Below are positions 42,454 to 51,088 of a stretch of DNA of 64,000 bases, piece after piece. The notes below the pieces were generated by a model, which did no database searches, was not told where the DNA came from, and saw nothing but the letters and a program-made list of their open reading frames with translations. The translations under genes were made by a program, and so were the position numbers. Source of the DNA: Streptomyces sp. NBC_00289. Its GTDB lineage: Bacteria > Actinomycetota > Actinomycetes > Streptomycetales > Streptomycetaceae. How positions within the stretch are numbered: position 1 is the first letter of the stretch; each line of letters begins with the position of its first letter. The DNA is taken from the NCBI RefSeq assembly GCF_041435115.1, contig NZ_CP108046.1, forward strand, positions 6,944,001 through 7,008,000. Direction: 5' to 3'.

Positions 42454-43337
42454 GGTGGACACCGCCGGAGGATGAGGAGGAGGTTCCAGGTGGCCAGCTC
42501 GCGGATGCCGGGCGCCTTGACGACGGTCTCCACGAGGAACGGCCAGTAGCGGGAGCGCGCCGAGACGACCGTGACGTCGTCGCGGGCGCGCACCAGCCGC
42601 AGGGTGGGCCCGATGTGCACGGCGAACAGGTTCTCGCCGAGGGTGTGCTTGGCGGCCCTTCCGGTACGGCGCCGATAGCGGGCGCGGGCCCGCTCGGCAC
42701 CCAGGTAGTGCCAGGGCGCCCACTCGTGACCGCCCCAGGGGGACAGCCAGTTGGTGAACGACACGTAGATCAGCCCGCCGGGCCGGGTCACCCGGGCCAG
42801 TTCGCTGAGGAAGGTCTGCGGGTCGGCCACGTGCTCGAGCACGTTGGAGGAGAAGGTGACGTCGGCGACCCCGTCGGGGAGGGGCAGCAGATAGCCGTCG
42901 GCGATCACCGTCCCGCCGGGCGGCTTCGGGCCGAGTTCCCGCGGGTCCGGCTCGAAGAGGTGGGCGTGGGCGCCGCGGCGCCGGAACTCCTCGGTGAAGC
43001 AGCCGCTGCCGCCGCCGACGTCCACCACGGTGCGGCCGGCGACCGGGCCGTCGTAGGACTCGACCTGGTCGACGGCGTCCCGGGCCAGCAGCGTGTAGCA
43101 GGACTCCGGGTCGTCCTGCTCGTGCAGGAAGGCGCGGAAGAGGGTGAGCGACCGGCGGAAGGAGGGGTCCTTCATGGGGCTCCGGCGCTGTGCGGCGTCC
43201 CGGAAGGGGCGCGGGGCCGTGGCGGGTGTCGCTCCGCCCCCGCTCCCGGCGTCGCCCGTGCGGGGGCACCCCCGCCGTGGGCGTGGTCGGACCCGCAGGC
43301 GCAGGACGGCGTCCTTGAGGCGGCGCGCGGGCATCAT
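42450..43337 (-). CDS. Class I SAM-dependent methyltransferase
   Basis: A 295-residue methyltransferase starting at ATG 43337, which overlaps the glycosyltransferase stop as ATGA; an internal ATG at SPMKDPSF is an alternative. Motif I is VVDVGGGSGCFTEEF, motif II HAHLFEPDP, then YLLPLPDGVADVTFSSNVLEHVADP and RVTRPGGLIYVSF. The C-terminal third (TNWLSPWGGHEWAPWHYLG and WPFLVETVVKAPG) is peculiar to this subgroup and rich in aromatics, hinting at membrane or glycan contact. It lies between a GT4 gene and the AftD-like gene, so methylation of a glycan or lipid-linked sugar is likely. Confidence 0.87.
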   Translation of the reverse strand: MMPARRLKDAVLRLRVRPRPRRGCPRTGDAGSGGGATPATAPRPFRDAAQRRSPMKDPSFRRSLTLFRAFLHEQDDPESCYTLLARDAVDQVESYDGPVAGRTVVDVGGGSGCFTEEFRRRGAHAHLFEPDPRELGPKPPGGTVIADGYLLPLPDGVADVTFSSNVLEHVADPQTFLSELARVTRPGGLIYVSFTNWLSPWGGHEWAPWHYLGAERARARYRRRTGRAAKHTLGENLFAVHIGPTLRLVRARDDVTVVSARSRYWPFLVETVVKAPGIRELATWNLLLILRRCPP

Positions 43338-44518
43338 GGCGCCGGGTTCCGCACCGCCTCGGCGGCCACCGCGCGGAACTGTCCGACCGTACGGTCCCAG
43401 CGGTAGCGCGCCGCGCGCTCGCGGGCCGCCTTGCCCATCAGCTCGCGGCGGTGCGCGGACAGGGCGAGCGTGCACCAGGCCGCAGCGAAGGACGATTCGC
43501 CGTGGGCGAGGACCCCTGTCTCGCCGTCCGCCACGGAGTCACGCAGTCCGGGCACGTCGAAGGCGACGGCCGGGGTCTCGCGCGCGGCCGCCTCGGTGAC
43601 CACCAGGCCCCAGCCCTCCACCGCCGAGGGATGCAGCAGCAGCCAGGCCGCGCACAGCAGACGGTGCTTCTCCGCCTCGGAGACATGGCCGGTGAACTCG
43701 ACGCCGGGTCCGGCGAGCCGTTCGAGCCGCTCGCGTTCCGGCCCGTCGCCGACGATCAGCAGCCGGCCACCGGTCACCGGGCGGACCCGCTCCCACAGTC
43801 TGAGCAGGAGGTCGATCCGCTTGTACTCGACGAGCCTGCCCACCGCCAGGAACAGCGGCTCGGGCGAACGGTCCGCCCGGGGGCCCGGTTCCTCGACGCC
43901 GTTGTGCACGACGCGGATGCGCTCGCGTTCGACGCCGATCGCGCGCAGCGCCTGGGCCGTCGACGGCGACACGGCGACCAGCAGACGCCGGTGCCGGGTA
44001 CCGGCCAGCGCCCAGTGTTCGAGTCTTCGGCCGATCCGGGCGGCCGGCGTCAGCGGACCGCCGAACCGCATCCGCCACAGGTCGGTGTGGACGTGGTTGA
44101 CCAGGCACAGGGTCGGGCCGTGGTGCCACAGGGGCGCGAGGTACGGCATTCCGTCGCAGACCTCGACCAGCAGGTCGCAGTCGCCGACGCGGCGGCCGAA
44201 GGCGGAGCGGGCGCGCAGGTAGTGGCCCAGTTCGCCGCCCGCCGACACGACGCGGTAGGCGCGTTCGGGGACACCGTCCGGTCGGGTGGAACCGGCCGCC
44301 GGAAGGGCGGGGCCGCCGTGCAGCAGGGTCACCTGGTGACCGAGCCGGGTCAGGCCGTCGGCCAGCCGGTCGACCAGCAGCTCGGAGCCGCCGGCGGCCG
44401 GACTGCGCAGGTCACGATGGGCGAGAAAGACGATACGGCGCGGTGGGGGGAGCGCCGGAAGGTGCTGCGGCGCCCGGGGAAACGCGGCGCGCAGCGAAGA
44501 CGGCACGTGCTGGGGCAT
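43334..44518 (-). CDS. GT4-family glycosyltransferase
   Basis: A 394-residue GT-B enzyme starting at ATG 44518 with GGAG. The N-terminal Rossmann lobe opens with RRIVFLAHRDLRSPAAGGSELLVDRLADGL. The C-terminal lobe has LFLAVGRLVEYKRIDLLLRLW and the GT4 acidic pair in AVEGWGLVVTEAAA (EX7E), which binds the nucleotide-sugar. It is a retaining cytoplasmic transferase, typically using UDP- or GDP-sugars. As the first gene of the operon it probably makes the lipid-linked or acceptor sugar that the downstream enzymes elaborate. The DUF3068 gene lies 227 bases upstream on the same strand. Confidence 0.9.
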   Translation of the reverse strand: MPQHVPSSLRAAFPRAPQHLPALPPPRRIVFLAHRDLRSPAAGGSELLVDRLADGLTRLGHQVTLLHGGPALPAAGSTRPDGVPERAYRVVSAGGELGHYLRARSAFGRRVGDCDLLVEVCDGMPYLAPLWHHGPTLCLVNHVHTDLWRMRFGGPLTPAARIGRRLEHWALAGTRHRRLLVAVSPSTAQALRAIGVERERIRVVHNGVEEPGPRADRSPEPLFLAVGRLVEYKRIDLLLRLWERVRPVTGGRLLIVGDGPERERLERLAGPGVEFTGHVSEAEKHRLLCAAWLLLHPSAVEGWGLVVTEAAARETPAVAFDVPGLRDSVADGETGVLAHGESSFAAAWCTLALSAHRRELMGKAARERAARYRWDRTVGQFRAVAAEAVRNPAP

Positions 44519-44745
44519 GCGTGCTCCAACTCGTCTCGGGGTGCGGAACTCAGCGTGGGGGGACAGGGCACGGTGCGGAGTCGGGCGGACTCGCGGTGCG
44601 GATTTCTGTGGGGTGTCCGAGCTTTTCCTGGGAGGGGGATGTGGACCGGTTGTGTCCGGGTGGGATGGGACAGTTTTCGCCCACGGGTTCGTGACGGCTA
44701 CTCACCGGCGTGACAAGTTCGGGCTTTGTTGTAGCTGACGTCACG

Positions 44746-45723
44746 TCACATCGTGAGCGTGGTCCCGGATGTCCCGGACGTTTCCGGACGCTTCCTCCCG
44801 CGTGCCACCAAAACGCTCCCCACGGTCGCCAGGACGAATCCGGTCACAGCGGCACCGATCGGCAACGTCTCGCTCACCATGCGCAGCTGACCGCTCTCGT
44901 CCTTCGCCAGCTCGACCTGGTCCTTCTGGGTGTCCTCGGTGAACGCGAGCTTCCGGCTGTCCAGCAGCACCACCGCGTCCTTCTTCGCGCCGGGGGCGCG
45001 CAGCGTGCGGCGCGGACCCACCTGCGCGTAGACCACACGGCCCGTGCGCTGGTCGACCACCAGCTCGATGCCGTGGTTGGAGTACCACTCCTCGGCCAGC
45101 ACCTGCGGCCGGTTCGGCCGCTTGACGATGCTGCCCGGCACCAGCCGGGTGTCGATCCTCGTCGGGGCGACGGTCCCGGTGAACCGGTAACCCGTGTACC
45201 CCTGCACCTTCCTGGTACCCGCGTATCGCAGAGTGACCGTGGAACCGAGGGAATTGTCCCACCACTGGTAGGAGTGTCTGCGCACGTCGAACGGGAACTT
45301 CAGGTAGGCGTCGCCCTCGAAGTACGGGTTCTCGCGGCAGCAGTGCACCGGTTCGTTGGTGCGGCGGTCGGTGACCCAGCGGTTGGGGAAGAACTCCAGC
45401 GCGTCGTGCGGATCGGCCGCCGGCAGCGAGTCGTCCGTGTCGACGGTCGTCGTCACGTCCCACACCGCGCGCCCGCTGCGCTCGCTGTCCTCGACGTCCC
45501 CGCGGACCTGCTGCGTGACCGTGATCCGCCGGTCGTGCACGGTCTCGATCTCCGCGGTGTCGAAGTAACTGCCGGTGCCGGAGTAGACGGCGGTGGTGTC
45601 GATGTCGATGGGGTTCACCGCGGCGCGCGGCGTCACGTACCACGCGAGCAGCGGCGCCAGGACCAGCAGAAACGTGCCGAGACCCAGCAGTATCAGCGAA
45701 AGGGGTGAGGTTGTACGGCGCAT
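44746..45723 (-). CDS. DUF3068 membrane-anchored protein
   Basis: A 325-residue protein matching DUF3068 (PorA-like family). An N-terminal helix (LSLILLGLGTFLLVLAPLLAWYV) and a C-terminal helix (IGAAVTGFVLATVGSVLVA) bracket an extracytoplasmic domain of about 265 residues with strands such as ITVTQQVRGDV, YFEGDAYLKFPFDVR and VKRPNRPQVLAEEWYSNHG. A double Cys (HCCREN) sits near residue 127. A strong promoter precedes it (45778-45806). It is the nearest gene upstream of the glycan operon on the same strand, so it may act in the same envelope process; that link is inference. Confidence 0.82.
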   Translation of the reverse strand: MRRTTSPLSLILLGLGTFLLVLAPLLAWYVTPRAAVNPIDIDTTAVYSGTGSYFDTAEIETVHDRRITVTQQVRGDVEDSERSGRAVWDVTTTVDTDDSLPAADPHDALEFFPNRWVTDRRTNEPVHCCRENPYFEGDAYLKFPFDVRRHSYQWWDNSLGSTVTLRYAGTRKVQGYTGYRFTGTVAPTRIDTRLVPGSIVKRPNRPQVLAEEWYSNHGIELVVDQRTGRVVYAQVGPRRTLRAPGAKKDAVVLLDSRKLAFTEDTQKDQVELAKDESGQLRMVSETLPIGAAVTGFVLATVGSVLVARGRKRPETSGTSGTTLTM

Positions 45724-45777
45724 CCGGGCACTCCAGGGCGTGGGATGACGGAGCTCGGGCCGCTCTATGGGCCGGGA

Positions 45778-45806
45778 ACCGTAGGCGGCTCTTGACGGAG
45801 TGTCAA
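45778..45806 (-). promoter_or_regulatory. Near-consensus vegetative promoter of the DUF3068 gene
   Basis: On the minus strand, TTGACA (45806-45801) and TACGGT (45783-45778) are 17 bases apart. TTGACA forms one arm of a palindrome (TTGAC-N5-GTCAA, 45792-45806), which could also be an operator. The start codon is 55 bases past the -10 box. Confidence 0.75.
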
Positions 45807-45887
45807 TGTCTGCCGAGACTGGGGTCGACGGGCAGGGGCCGGGCGCCGGGGTGAGGACGACCTCCGTACAGAGAGGCTGACCCTGCG

Positions 45888-46040
45888 ATGTCCAGACTGC
45901 TCGCCGTCGTACTCACCGTCGCGCTGGCCGCCGCCCTCGCCGTGGGTGCCGCGTTCGGTATCGTCGCCCTGCTCGAGGCCACGCCCGACCAGCCCGACAC
46001 CCCCCTGATCACGTACGAGCAAGCAGACCAGGGGAGTTGA
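45888..46040 (+). CDS. Small single-helix membrane protein, DUF2613-like
   Basis: A 50-residue protein from ATG 45888, with GAGAGG some distance upstream. Its N-terminal half is one long hydrophobic helix (VVLTVALAAALAVGAAFGIVALL), then a short acidic tail ending TPLITYEQADQGS. It resembles DUF2613, a family of tiny single-helix proteins of actinobacteria. The PucR gene starts four bases after its stop, so the two are cotranscribed. The function is unknown. Confidence 0.72.
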   Translation: MSRLLAVVLTVALAAALAVGAAFGIVALLEATPDQPDTPLITYEQADQGS

Positions 46041-46043
46041 GCG

Positions 46044-47318
46044 GTGACGAGCCGCAACAGCGCCCCCGCGACCGACCAGGCGCCGCGCTCCCGCCCGCCG
46101 GCCGCCGCCCACCGCTCCGCCTGGCACGACGTGCCCCGCCTCCAGGTGCGCCGGTTCGCGGCGATCGCCATGGCCGAGGCGCCCGCGCTCGCCGAGGAGA
46201 TCCTGCGCGAGATCCGCCGCGAGTACCCGCACCTGCCCGCGGTCCTCGACGAGTCGGGCGAGCCGATGGCACTGGTGGGCATCCGGCGAGCGATCGAGGT
46301 CTTCGTCCAGCACCTGGAGACCGCCGAGGGCCGCCCGACCGTACCGCCCGGCGTCTTCCAGGAGTTCGGCCGCGGCGAGGGCCTGGGCGGCCGCAGCCTC
46401 GACTCGCTCCAGGCCATCTACCGCATGGGCGTACGGCTGGCCTGGCGCCGCTTCGCCGAGATCGGACAGCGCGTCGAGATCCCGCCGCCGGCGATGTACG
46501 AACTGGTCGACGCGGGCTACGAGTACCTCGACGGCCTCGTCGACCAGTCCGTACGCGGCTACGCGGAGGCGGCCGCCCGGCAGGCCGGAGAACGGCTGCG
46601 GTTGCAGCGCCGGCTGACGGAACTGCTGCTCGCCGAACACCATCGGGGCGACCCCGCCGACGCGGTCACCGAACGGGCCGCCCGCATCGGCTGGACGCTG
46701 CCGCGGAAGGTCGCGGTGGGCGTGCTGCTGCGCCCGGCGCGGGAGGCGGTGGCGCCCGCGGTCGGGCAGGGCGTGCTGCTTGACCTGGAGTACGAGCGGC
46801 CCCGCATGGTCGTGCCCGAGCCGGACGCCGCCGGCCGCCCCGAACTGCTGCACCGGGCACTGACCGGCTGGGCGGGCGCCATCGGACCGCCGGTGCCGCT
46901 GGCCGACGCCGCGAAGTCGCTTCGGTGGGCCGAGGCGGCCGTTCACCTGATGGAGCGCGGGCTGCTGCCGGCCGGAGAGGTCCTGTACTGCACCGAGCAC
47001 ACCGAGGCGCTGGTGCTCCTCCAGCCCCAGGAGCTGATCGACGACCTGTCCCACCGCTGTCTGGCCCCGCTCACCCGCTGCGGGCCCACGCACGGGCGGC
47101 GGCTCGCGGAAACACTCCTCGCCTGGCTGGAGACGCGCGGCGGGGCGCCGGAGGTGGCCGCGCGGCTGGGCGTCCACCCGCAGACCGTCCGCTACCGCCT
47201 GCGCCAGATCCGCGAACTGTGGGGCGACGAGATCGACGACCCGGACCGCCGCTTCGAACTGGAACTGGTGCTCAGGGCCCAGCGGCTGCGCGGAACACTG
47301 GGGGACAGCCGGGGCTAG
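46044..47318 (+). CDS. PucR-family helix-turn-helix regulator
   Basis: A 424-residue regulator from GTG 46044. The N-terminal 220 residues are helical, with the RsbRD-like block VEVFVQHLE-like segment VFVQHLETAEGRP and QAIYRMGVRLAWRRFAEIGQ. The C-terminal 60 residues hold the PucR-type HTH_30: TLLAWLETRGGAPEVAARLGVHPQTVRYRLRQIRELW. Such proteins respond to nitrogen or purine status or, in Streptomyces, developmental cues. Only four bases separate it from the small membrane protein gene. A ligand-binding GGDEF-like CdaR domain may be in the middle but is not certain. Confidence 0.87.
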   Translation: MTSRNSAPATDQAPRSRPPAAAHRSAWHDVPRLQVRRFAAIAMAEAPALAEEILREIRREYPHLPAVLDESGEPMALVGIRRAIEVFVQHLETAEGRPTVPPGVFQEFGRGEGLGGRSLDSLQAIYRMGVRLAWRRFAEIGQRVEIPPPAMYELVDAGYEYLDGLVDQSVRGYAEAAARQAGERLRLQRRLTELLLAEHHRGDPADAVTERAARIGWTLPRKVAVGVLLRPAREAVAPAVGQGVLLDLEYERPRMVVPEPDAAGRPELLHRALTGWAGAIGPPVPLADAAKSLRWAEAAVHLMERGLLPAGEVLYCTEHTEALVLLQPQELIDDLSHRCLAPLTRCGPTHGRRLAETLLAWLETRGGAPEVAARLGVHPQTVRYRLRQIRELWGDEIDDPDRRFELELVLRAQRLRGTLGDSRG

Positions 47319-47429
47319 GCGGGCCGGTCGGCCCGGCCGGGCGTCACCGGTGGGGCGGCCACCCCCGTGCGAACCGGCCCAAAACCACCCCTGACTCACC
47401 CGGAGTCACAGGTGGTACACGCCAGCCCA

Positions 47430-47499
47430 TTGCCCGGACATACCACTATGACTAGCCTGTGTTCGTCATGCCGATCGTCTGTTGAAATTTCGAACACAG
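47430..47499 (+). promoter_or_regulatory. IclR-gene promoter with overlapping inverted repeat
   Basis: TTGCCC (47430-47435) and TAGCCT (47453-47458) are separated by 17 bases, a good vegetative promoter. A 9-bp perfect inverted repeat, CTGTGTTCG at 47457-47465 and CGAACACAG at 47491-47499, starts at the -10 box and spans the expected start. GAAATTTC at 47484-47491 is a second small palindrome. This looks like an autoregulatory operator. Confidence 0.6.
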
Positions 47500-47529
47500 A
47501 CGCCTTAAACCCAAGGGAGGGGGCCGGTC

Positions 47530-48303
47530 GTGGGACGCCTAGTACCTGCCGTGACCCGGGCTCTCGACATTCTCGAGCTCTTCCTCGACGGGGACGGGAC
47601 GCTCTCCGCCCCCGACATCGTGCGGCGGCTCCAGCTCCCGCGCACCACCGTGCACGAGCTGGTCACCACACTCGCCGCCCGGTCGTACATCGTCCAGGTG
47701 CCCGGTCAGCCCGGACGCTACCGGCTCGGAGTGCGCCCGTACCAGCTCGGCAGCCGTTACGCCGAGCAGCTCGACCTCGCCGCCGAGGGCCAGCAGGTCG
47801 CCCGCTCGGTCGCCGAGACCTGCGACGAGACGGTGCACGTCGCGATACTCGAGGGCACCGACGTCATCTACATCGCCAAGGTCGACTCCACCCACGCGGT
47901 GCGCATGGTGTCCGCGGCCGGCCGCCGGCTGCCCGCCCACTGCACCTCCGTCGGCAAGATGCTGCTCGCCTCGCTCCCGGCGCCGGAACTGACCGCCCGC
48001 ATCCCGGACGACAGCACGCTGATCGCGATGACCCCGAACAGCATCACCGACCCGGGCGCGCTGCGCGAGGCCCTGGCCGAGATCCGTCAGCGGGGCATCG
48101 CGGTCGAGCGCCGCGAGTCCAACCCGGACGTCTCCTGCGTGGCCGCCCCGGTGCACGACCGCACCGGCCGGGTCGTCGCCGCGCTGTCCATCTCGGTACC
48201 CATGATCCGCTGGAGCGACGACCGCCGCATCGAGCTGGAGCAGCTCGCCGCCAAGGGCGCGGTCGAGCTGTCGGAGCGCCTCGGTCACCGGAGCGTGGGA
48301 TGA
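47530..48303 (+). CDS. IclR-family transcriptional regulator
   Basis: A 257-residue IclR regulator starting at GTG 47530 after AAGGGAGG. The winged helix (about 5-70) reads VTRALDILELFLDGDGTLSAPDIVRRLQLPRTTVHELVTTL, with RYRLGVRPYQLG as the wing. The effector domain (about 80-250) has the conserved ETVHVAILEGTDVIYIAKVDS, RLPAHCTSVGKMLLA and the C-terminal VSCVAAPVHDRTGRVVAALSISVP. It is coupled by an ATGA overlap to an SMP-30 lactonase gene, so it probably controls sugar-acid or sugar-lactone use. The promoter region contains a matching inverted repeat. Confidence 0.93.
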   Translation: MGRLVPAVTRALDILELFLDGDGTLSAPDIVRRLQLPRTTVHELVTTLAARSYIVQVPGQPGRYRLGVRPYQLGSRYAEQLDLAAEGQQVARSVAETCDETVHVAILEGTDVIYIAKVDSTHAVRMVSAAGRRLPAHCTSVGKMLLASLPAPELTARIPDDSTLIAMTPNSITDPGALREALAEIRQRGIAVERRESNPDVSCVAAPVHDRTGRVVAALSISVPMIRWSDDRRIELEQLAAKGAVELSERLGHRSVG

Positions 48304-49142
48304 CCTACGAAGTGGCGATACGGGCCGAGGCGGCCCTCGGCGAGGGCCCGACCTGGGACGCGGTCGCCGGGCGGCTCCTGTGGATCGACATCCTCGGCTC
48401 CCGGGTGCACACCTACGACCCGGCGTCCGGCCGTCGCACGGTCCGGACGACCGACCAGCACGTGGGCGCGGCCAAGCCGCGCGCGGGCGGCGGGCTCGTC
48501 CTCAACCTCCGGGACGGGGTGGGCCTGCTCGACCCGGACGAATCCTTCCGGTGGCTGCACCGCGACCCCGTCCCCGGCCGCCGCGCCAACGACGCCGCCG
48601 TCGCGCCCGACGGCACGCTGTGGACCGGCACCATGCGCTACGACGAGGCACCGGGCGGCGGCACCCTCTCCCGCGTCACCGGCGACGGCTCGGTCGAGGT
48701 CGTCCTCGACGACGTGGCCGTCAGCAACGGCACGGGGTGGAGCCCCGACGGCCGGCTGATGTACTACATCGACTCGCCGACGCGCCGCGTCGACGTCTTC
48801 GACTTCGTGGACGGACGGCCCGTCGACCGGCGCCCGCTCGCGCGGATCGAGGACGGCGCGGGCTTCCCCGACGGACTCACCGTCGACGCCGACGGATGCG
48901 TGTGGGTGGCGCTGTGGGAGGGCGGCGCGGTGCGCCGCTACACCCCGGACGGCGAGCTGGACCGGGTGATCGACCTGCCGGTGCCACGGATCACCGCGTG
49001 CGCGTTCGGCGGCGCCGACCTCACCGACCTGTACATCACCACGGCCCGCACGGACCTCCGGTCCCCGCACCCGCTGGCGGGATCGGTGCTCGTACTCCCC
49101 GGAGCGGGCAAGGGCCTGACCCAGCCGCCTTTCACGGGCTGA
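48300..49142 (+). CDS. SMP-30/gluconolactonase-family sugar lactonase
   Basis: A 280-residue six-bladed beta-propeller enzyme. ATG 48300 overlaps the IclR stop. The metal-site Glu is in ALGEGPTWD, the Asn in RRANDAAVAPDGTLWTGTM, and the second set in GWSPDGRLMYYIDSPTRRVDVFDF and GFPDGLTVDADGCVWVALW. These match divalent-metal lactonases of the gluconolactonase/regucalcin family, which open sugar lactones. The C-terminal ITACAFGGADLTDLYITTA block is typical. With IclR upstream it forms a small sugar-acid catabolic unit; the other pathway genes lie elsewhere. Confidence 0.92.
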   Translation: MTYEVAIRAEAALGEGPTWDAVAGRLLWIDILGSRVHTYDPASGRRTVRTTDQHVGAAKPRAGGGLVLNLRDGVGLLDPDESFRWLHRDPVPGRRANDAAVAPDGTLWTGTMRYDEAPGGGTLSRVTGDGSVEVVLDDVAVSNGTGWSPDGRLMYYIDSPTRRVDVFDFVDGRPVDRRPLARIEDGAGFPDGLTVDADGCVWVALWEGGAVRRYTPDGELDRVIDLPVPRITACAFGGADLTDLYITTARTDLRSPHPLAGSVLVLPGAGKGLTQPPFTG

Positions 49143-49164
49143 ACGCGGCACACCCCCCGACGCG

Positions 49165-49700
49165 GGGAGCCCCTTCGGCGACTGCGCGGCATCGGGTCGC
49201 GCGGCATCGGGTCACGCGGCCCCGGCGGGTGGGCGCCCACGACGACCGCGCGGCGCCGAGCCCCGGGTCCGCGCGTGCCTGTGACTGTCCAGCGGTGCCG
49301 GGCCGGCGAGGGGCTCCGGCCCGCCCGGGAGCGCCTACGGCGGTCCCGTCGCGCGGCATCGGATGTGCGCGGCCCCGGCGGGTGGGCGCCCAGGGCGGCC
49401 GCGCGGCGCCGAGCCCCGGGTGCCTGTGACTGCCCAGTGGTGCCGGGCCCCGAGGGGTTCCGGCCCGCCCGGGAGCGCCTACGGCGGTCGCGTCGCGCCG
49501 GGCCTCGCGGTCCCCGCCCGGTGCGCGCTTCCGGCGATCGCCCCCGCGAGTGCCTGTGACTGCCCCCCCGGTGCCGGGCCCCGTGGGCCTCGCGGTTTCC
49601 GCCCGGCGGGCGCCTACGGCGACCGCGTGGCGTCGGGCTTCGTGGACCCGGCGGGTGAGCGCCTGGGGCGCCGAGCTCCCGGCCCGCGAGGGCCTACGGC
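49165..49700. repeat. Degenerate large tandem repeats (about 130-153 bp period) in a gene-free gap
   Basis: The 551 bases between the lactonase stop and the monooxygenase stop hold three copies of a unit starting GTGCCTGTGACTG at 49275, 49420 and 49550. An additional partial copy at 49216-49268 matches 49369-49421 with only a few differences. Conserved sub-blocks are GAGCGCCTACGGCG and GCGCCGAGCCCCGGG. No credible gene crosses the region. Confidence 0.8.
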
Positions 49701-51088
49701 AAGCCCGCCGCCTTGCGTTCTTCCGGTGTCAGGGGTGGTTCCGACAGGGGTGGTTTGAGGGGGCCGAGCGCCGCGGCCAGCAGGACGCGCGGAGCGAGCA
49801 GTACCTCCGCTCCGCGCTCCAGCGACATCACGTCCGTCACCTTTCGGGCGATCCGCCCGTTGCCGGTGGCCGTGAGGGTCAGACGGTCGATGTAGGCCGC
49901 CAGCAGCCGCTCCCACCGGGAGGGTCCGTCCTGGGTCGCCCCGGGGAAGAACACGTCCTGGCCGACGGCGAGGTCCCACGCCGCCCCGGCCGGCCGGGCG
50001 ACCGCCTTCTGCACCCGCCGCGACAGTCCGGGCGAACCCCAGCCATGACGCCGTACGACGTCCCGCAGAACCACCGCCTCCTGTGCCGCGACCGACATGC
50101 CGTGACCGTAGGCGGGGTTGAAGGCGGCCAGCGCGTCGCCGACGACGGCGAAGTTCTCCGGCCAGGCCGGCATCCGCTCGTAGAAGTGACGGCGGTTGGC
50201 GGTCGTGCGGGTGAACGCCACCTCGGGCACCGGCTCGGCGCGGTCCATCAGCTCGGCCAGGATCGGATGCCGTAGCTCCTCGCGCGCGTACCGGTCGAAG
50301 TCGGCGGGGTCGGCGGAGGGTTCGCCGCCGCGCGTGCCGAGCAGGGTGACCAGCCACTGTCCGTCCTCGACGGGCATGAGGACGCCACCGCGGCCGGGCT
50401 CGCCCGAGCGCGGATCGGCCATCACGGTGACCACCGGGAAGCCGTCCCTGGCCGCCTCCGGCGCCCGGTGCAGGCGGCTCGCGTACGCCAGACCCGAGTC
50501 GACCTCCCGCCGGTCGGGTTCGGGCAGCCCGAGCCCCGTCAGCCACCGCGCGGCACGGGACGTACGCCCGGTGGCGTCGACGACGAGACCGGCGACGAGG
50601 GTGCGTTCGGTGTCGTCGTGCGCCCGGATCCGGACTCCGGTGACGGCGGCGTCCGTACCCTCCAGGCCGAGCACCTCCGCCCGGTCGACCAGCTCCACCC
50701 GGTCGTCCGCGAGCACCTGGGCCCGCACGGTCGCGTCCAGCAGGTCCCGGCCGCACAGCAGCATGAAGTGCGACTCGGCCCAGCGCCGGTACCAGCCCTT
50801 CGGCGACAGAGCCACCATGTCGGTGGTGACCGGCAGCCGGTGCGCGCCCGCCTCCCGCAACCGCCCGGTGACACCGGGCAGCAGCTCCTCCAGCGCCCGC
50901 GCACCGCCCGACCACAGCTGGTGCACGTGCCGGGCCTGCGGCAGTCCCCGGCGCGGCTCCGGCCCGGCGGGCAGCGCGTCGCGCTCGACCACGACGACAC
51001 GGTCGGCGACCGAGGTCAGGGCACGGGCGGCGAGCATGCCGGCGAGGGAGCCGCCGAGGACGACGGCGGTGGTGGGGCGGTCACTCAT
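49694..51088 (-). CDS. FAD-dependent monooxygenase
   Basis: A 464-residue flavoprotein starting at ATG 51088. The N-terminal dinucleotide-binding motif is VVLGGSLAGMLAARALT, the second FAD motif VVDATGRTSRAARWLTGL and the third FAVVGDALAAFNPAYGHGMSVAA. This is the p-hydroxybenzoate-hydroxylase-like fold used to hydroxylate small organics. The expected class A glycine triplet GxGxxG is altered to GGSLAG. It is the last gene of a three-gene operon with an ImmA/IrrE-like protease and a MAB_1171c membrane protein, overlapping the latter by eight bases. The substrate is unknown. Confidence 0.9.
   Translation of the reverse strand: MSDRPTTAVVLGGSLAGMLAARALTSVADRVVVVERDALPAGPEPRRGLPQARHVHQLWSGGARALEELLPGVTGRLREAGAHRLPVTTDMVALSPKGWYRRWAESHFMLLCGRDLLDATVRAQVLADDRVELVDRAEVLGLEGTDAAVTGVRIRAHDDTERTLVAGLVVDATGRTSRAARWLTGLGLPEPDRREVDSGLAYASRLHRAPEAARDGFPVVTVMADPRSGEPGRGGVLMPVEDGQWLVTLLGTRGGEPSADPADFDRYAREELRHPILAELMDRAEPVPEVAFTRTTANRRHFYERMPAWPENFAVVGDALAAFNPAYGHGMSVAAQEAVVLRDVVRRHGWGSPGLSRRVQKAVARPAGAAWDLAVGQDVFFPGATQDGPSRWERLLAAYIDRLTLTATGNGRIARKVTDVMSLERGAEVLLAPRVLLAAALGPLKPPLSEPPLTPEERKAAGLP

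Noticed and set aside
44736..44743. TGACGTCA palindrome at the end of the DUF3068 gene
   Set aside because: A single 8-mer at a gene end in high-GC DNA; no promoter or partner site was found near it.
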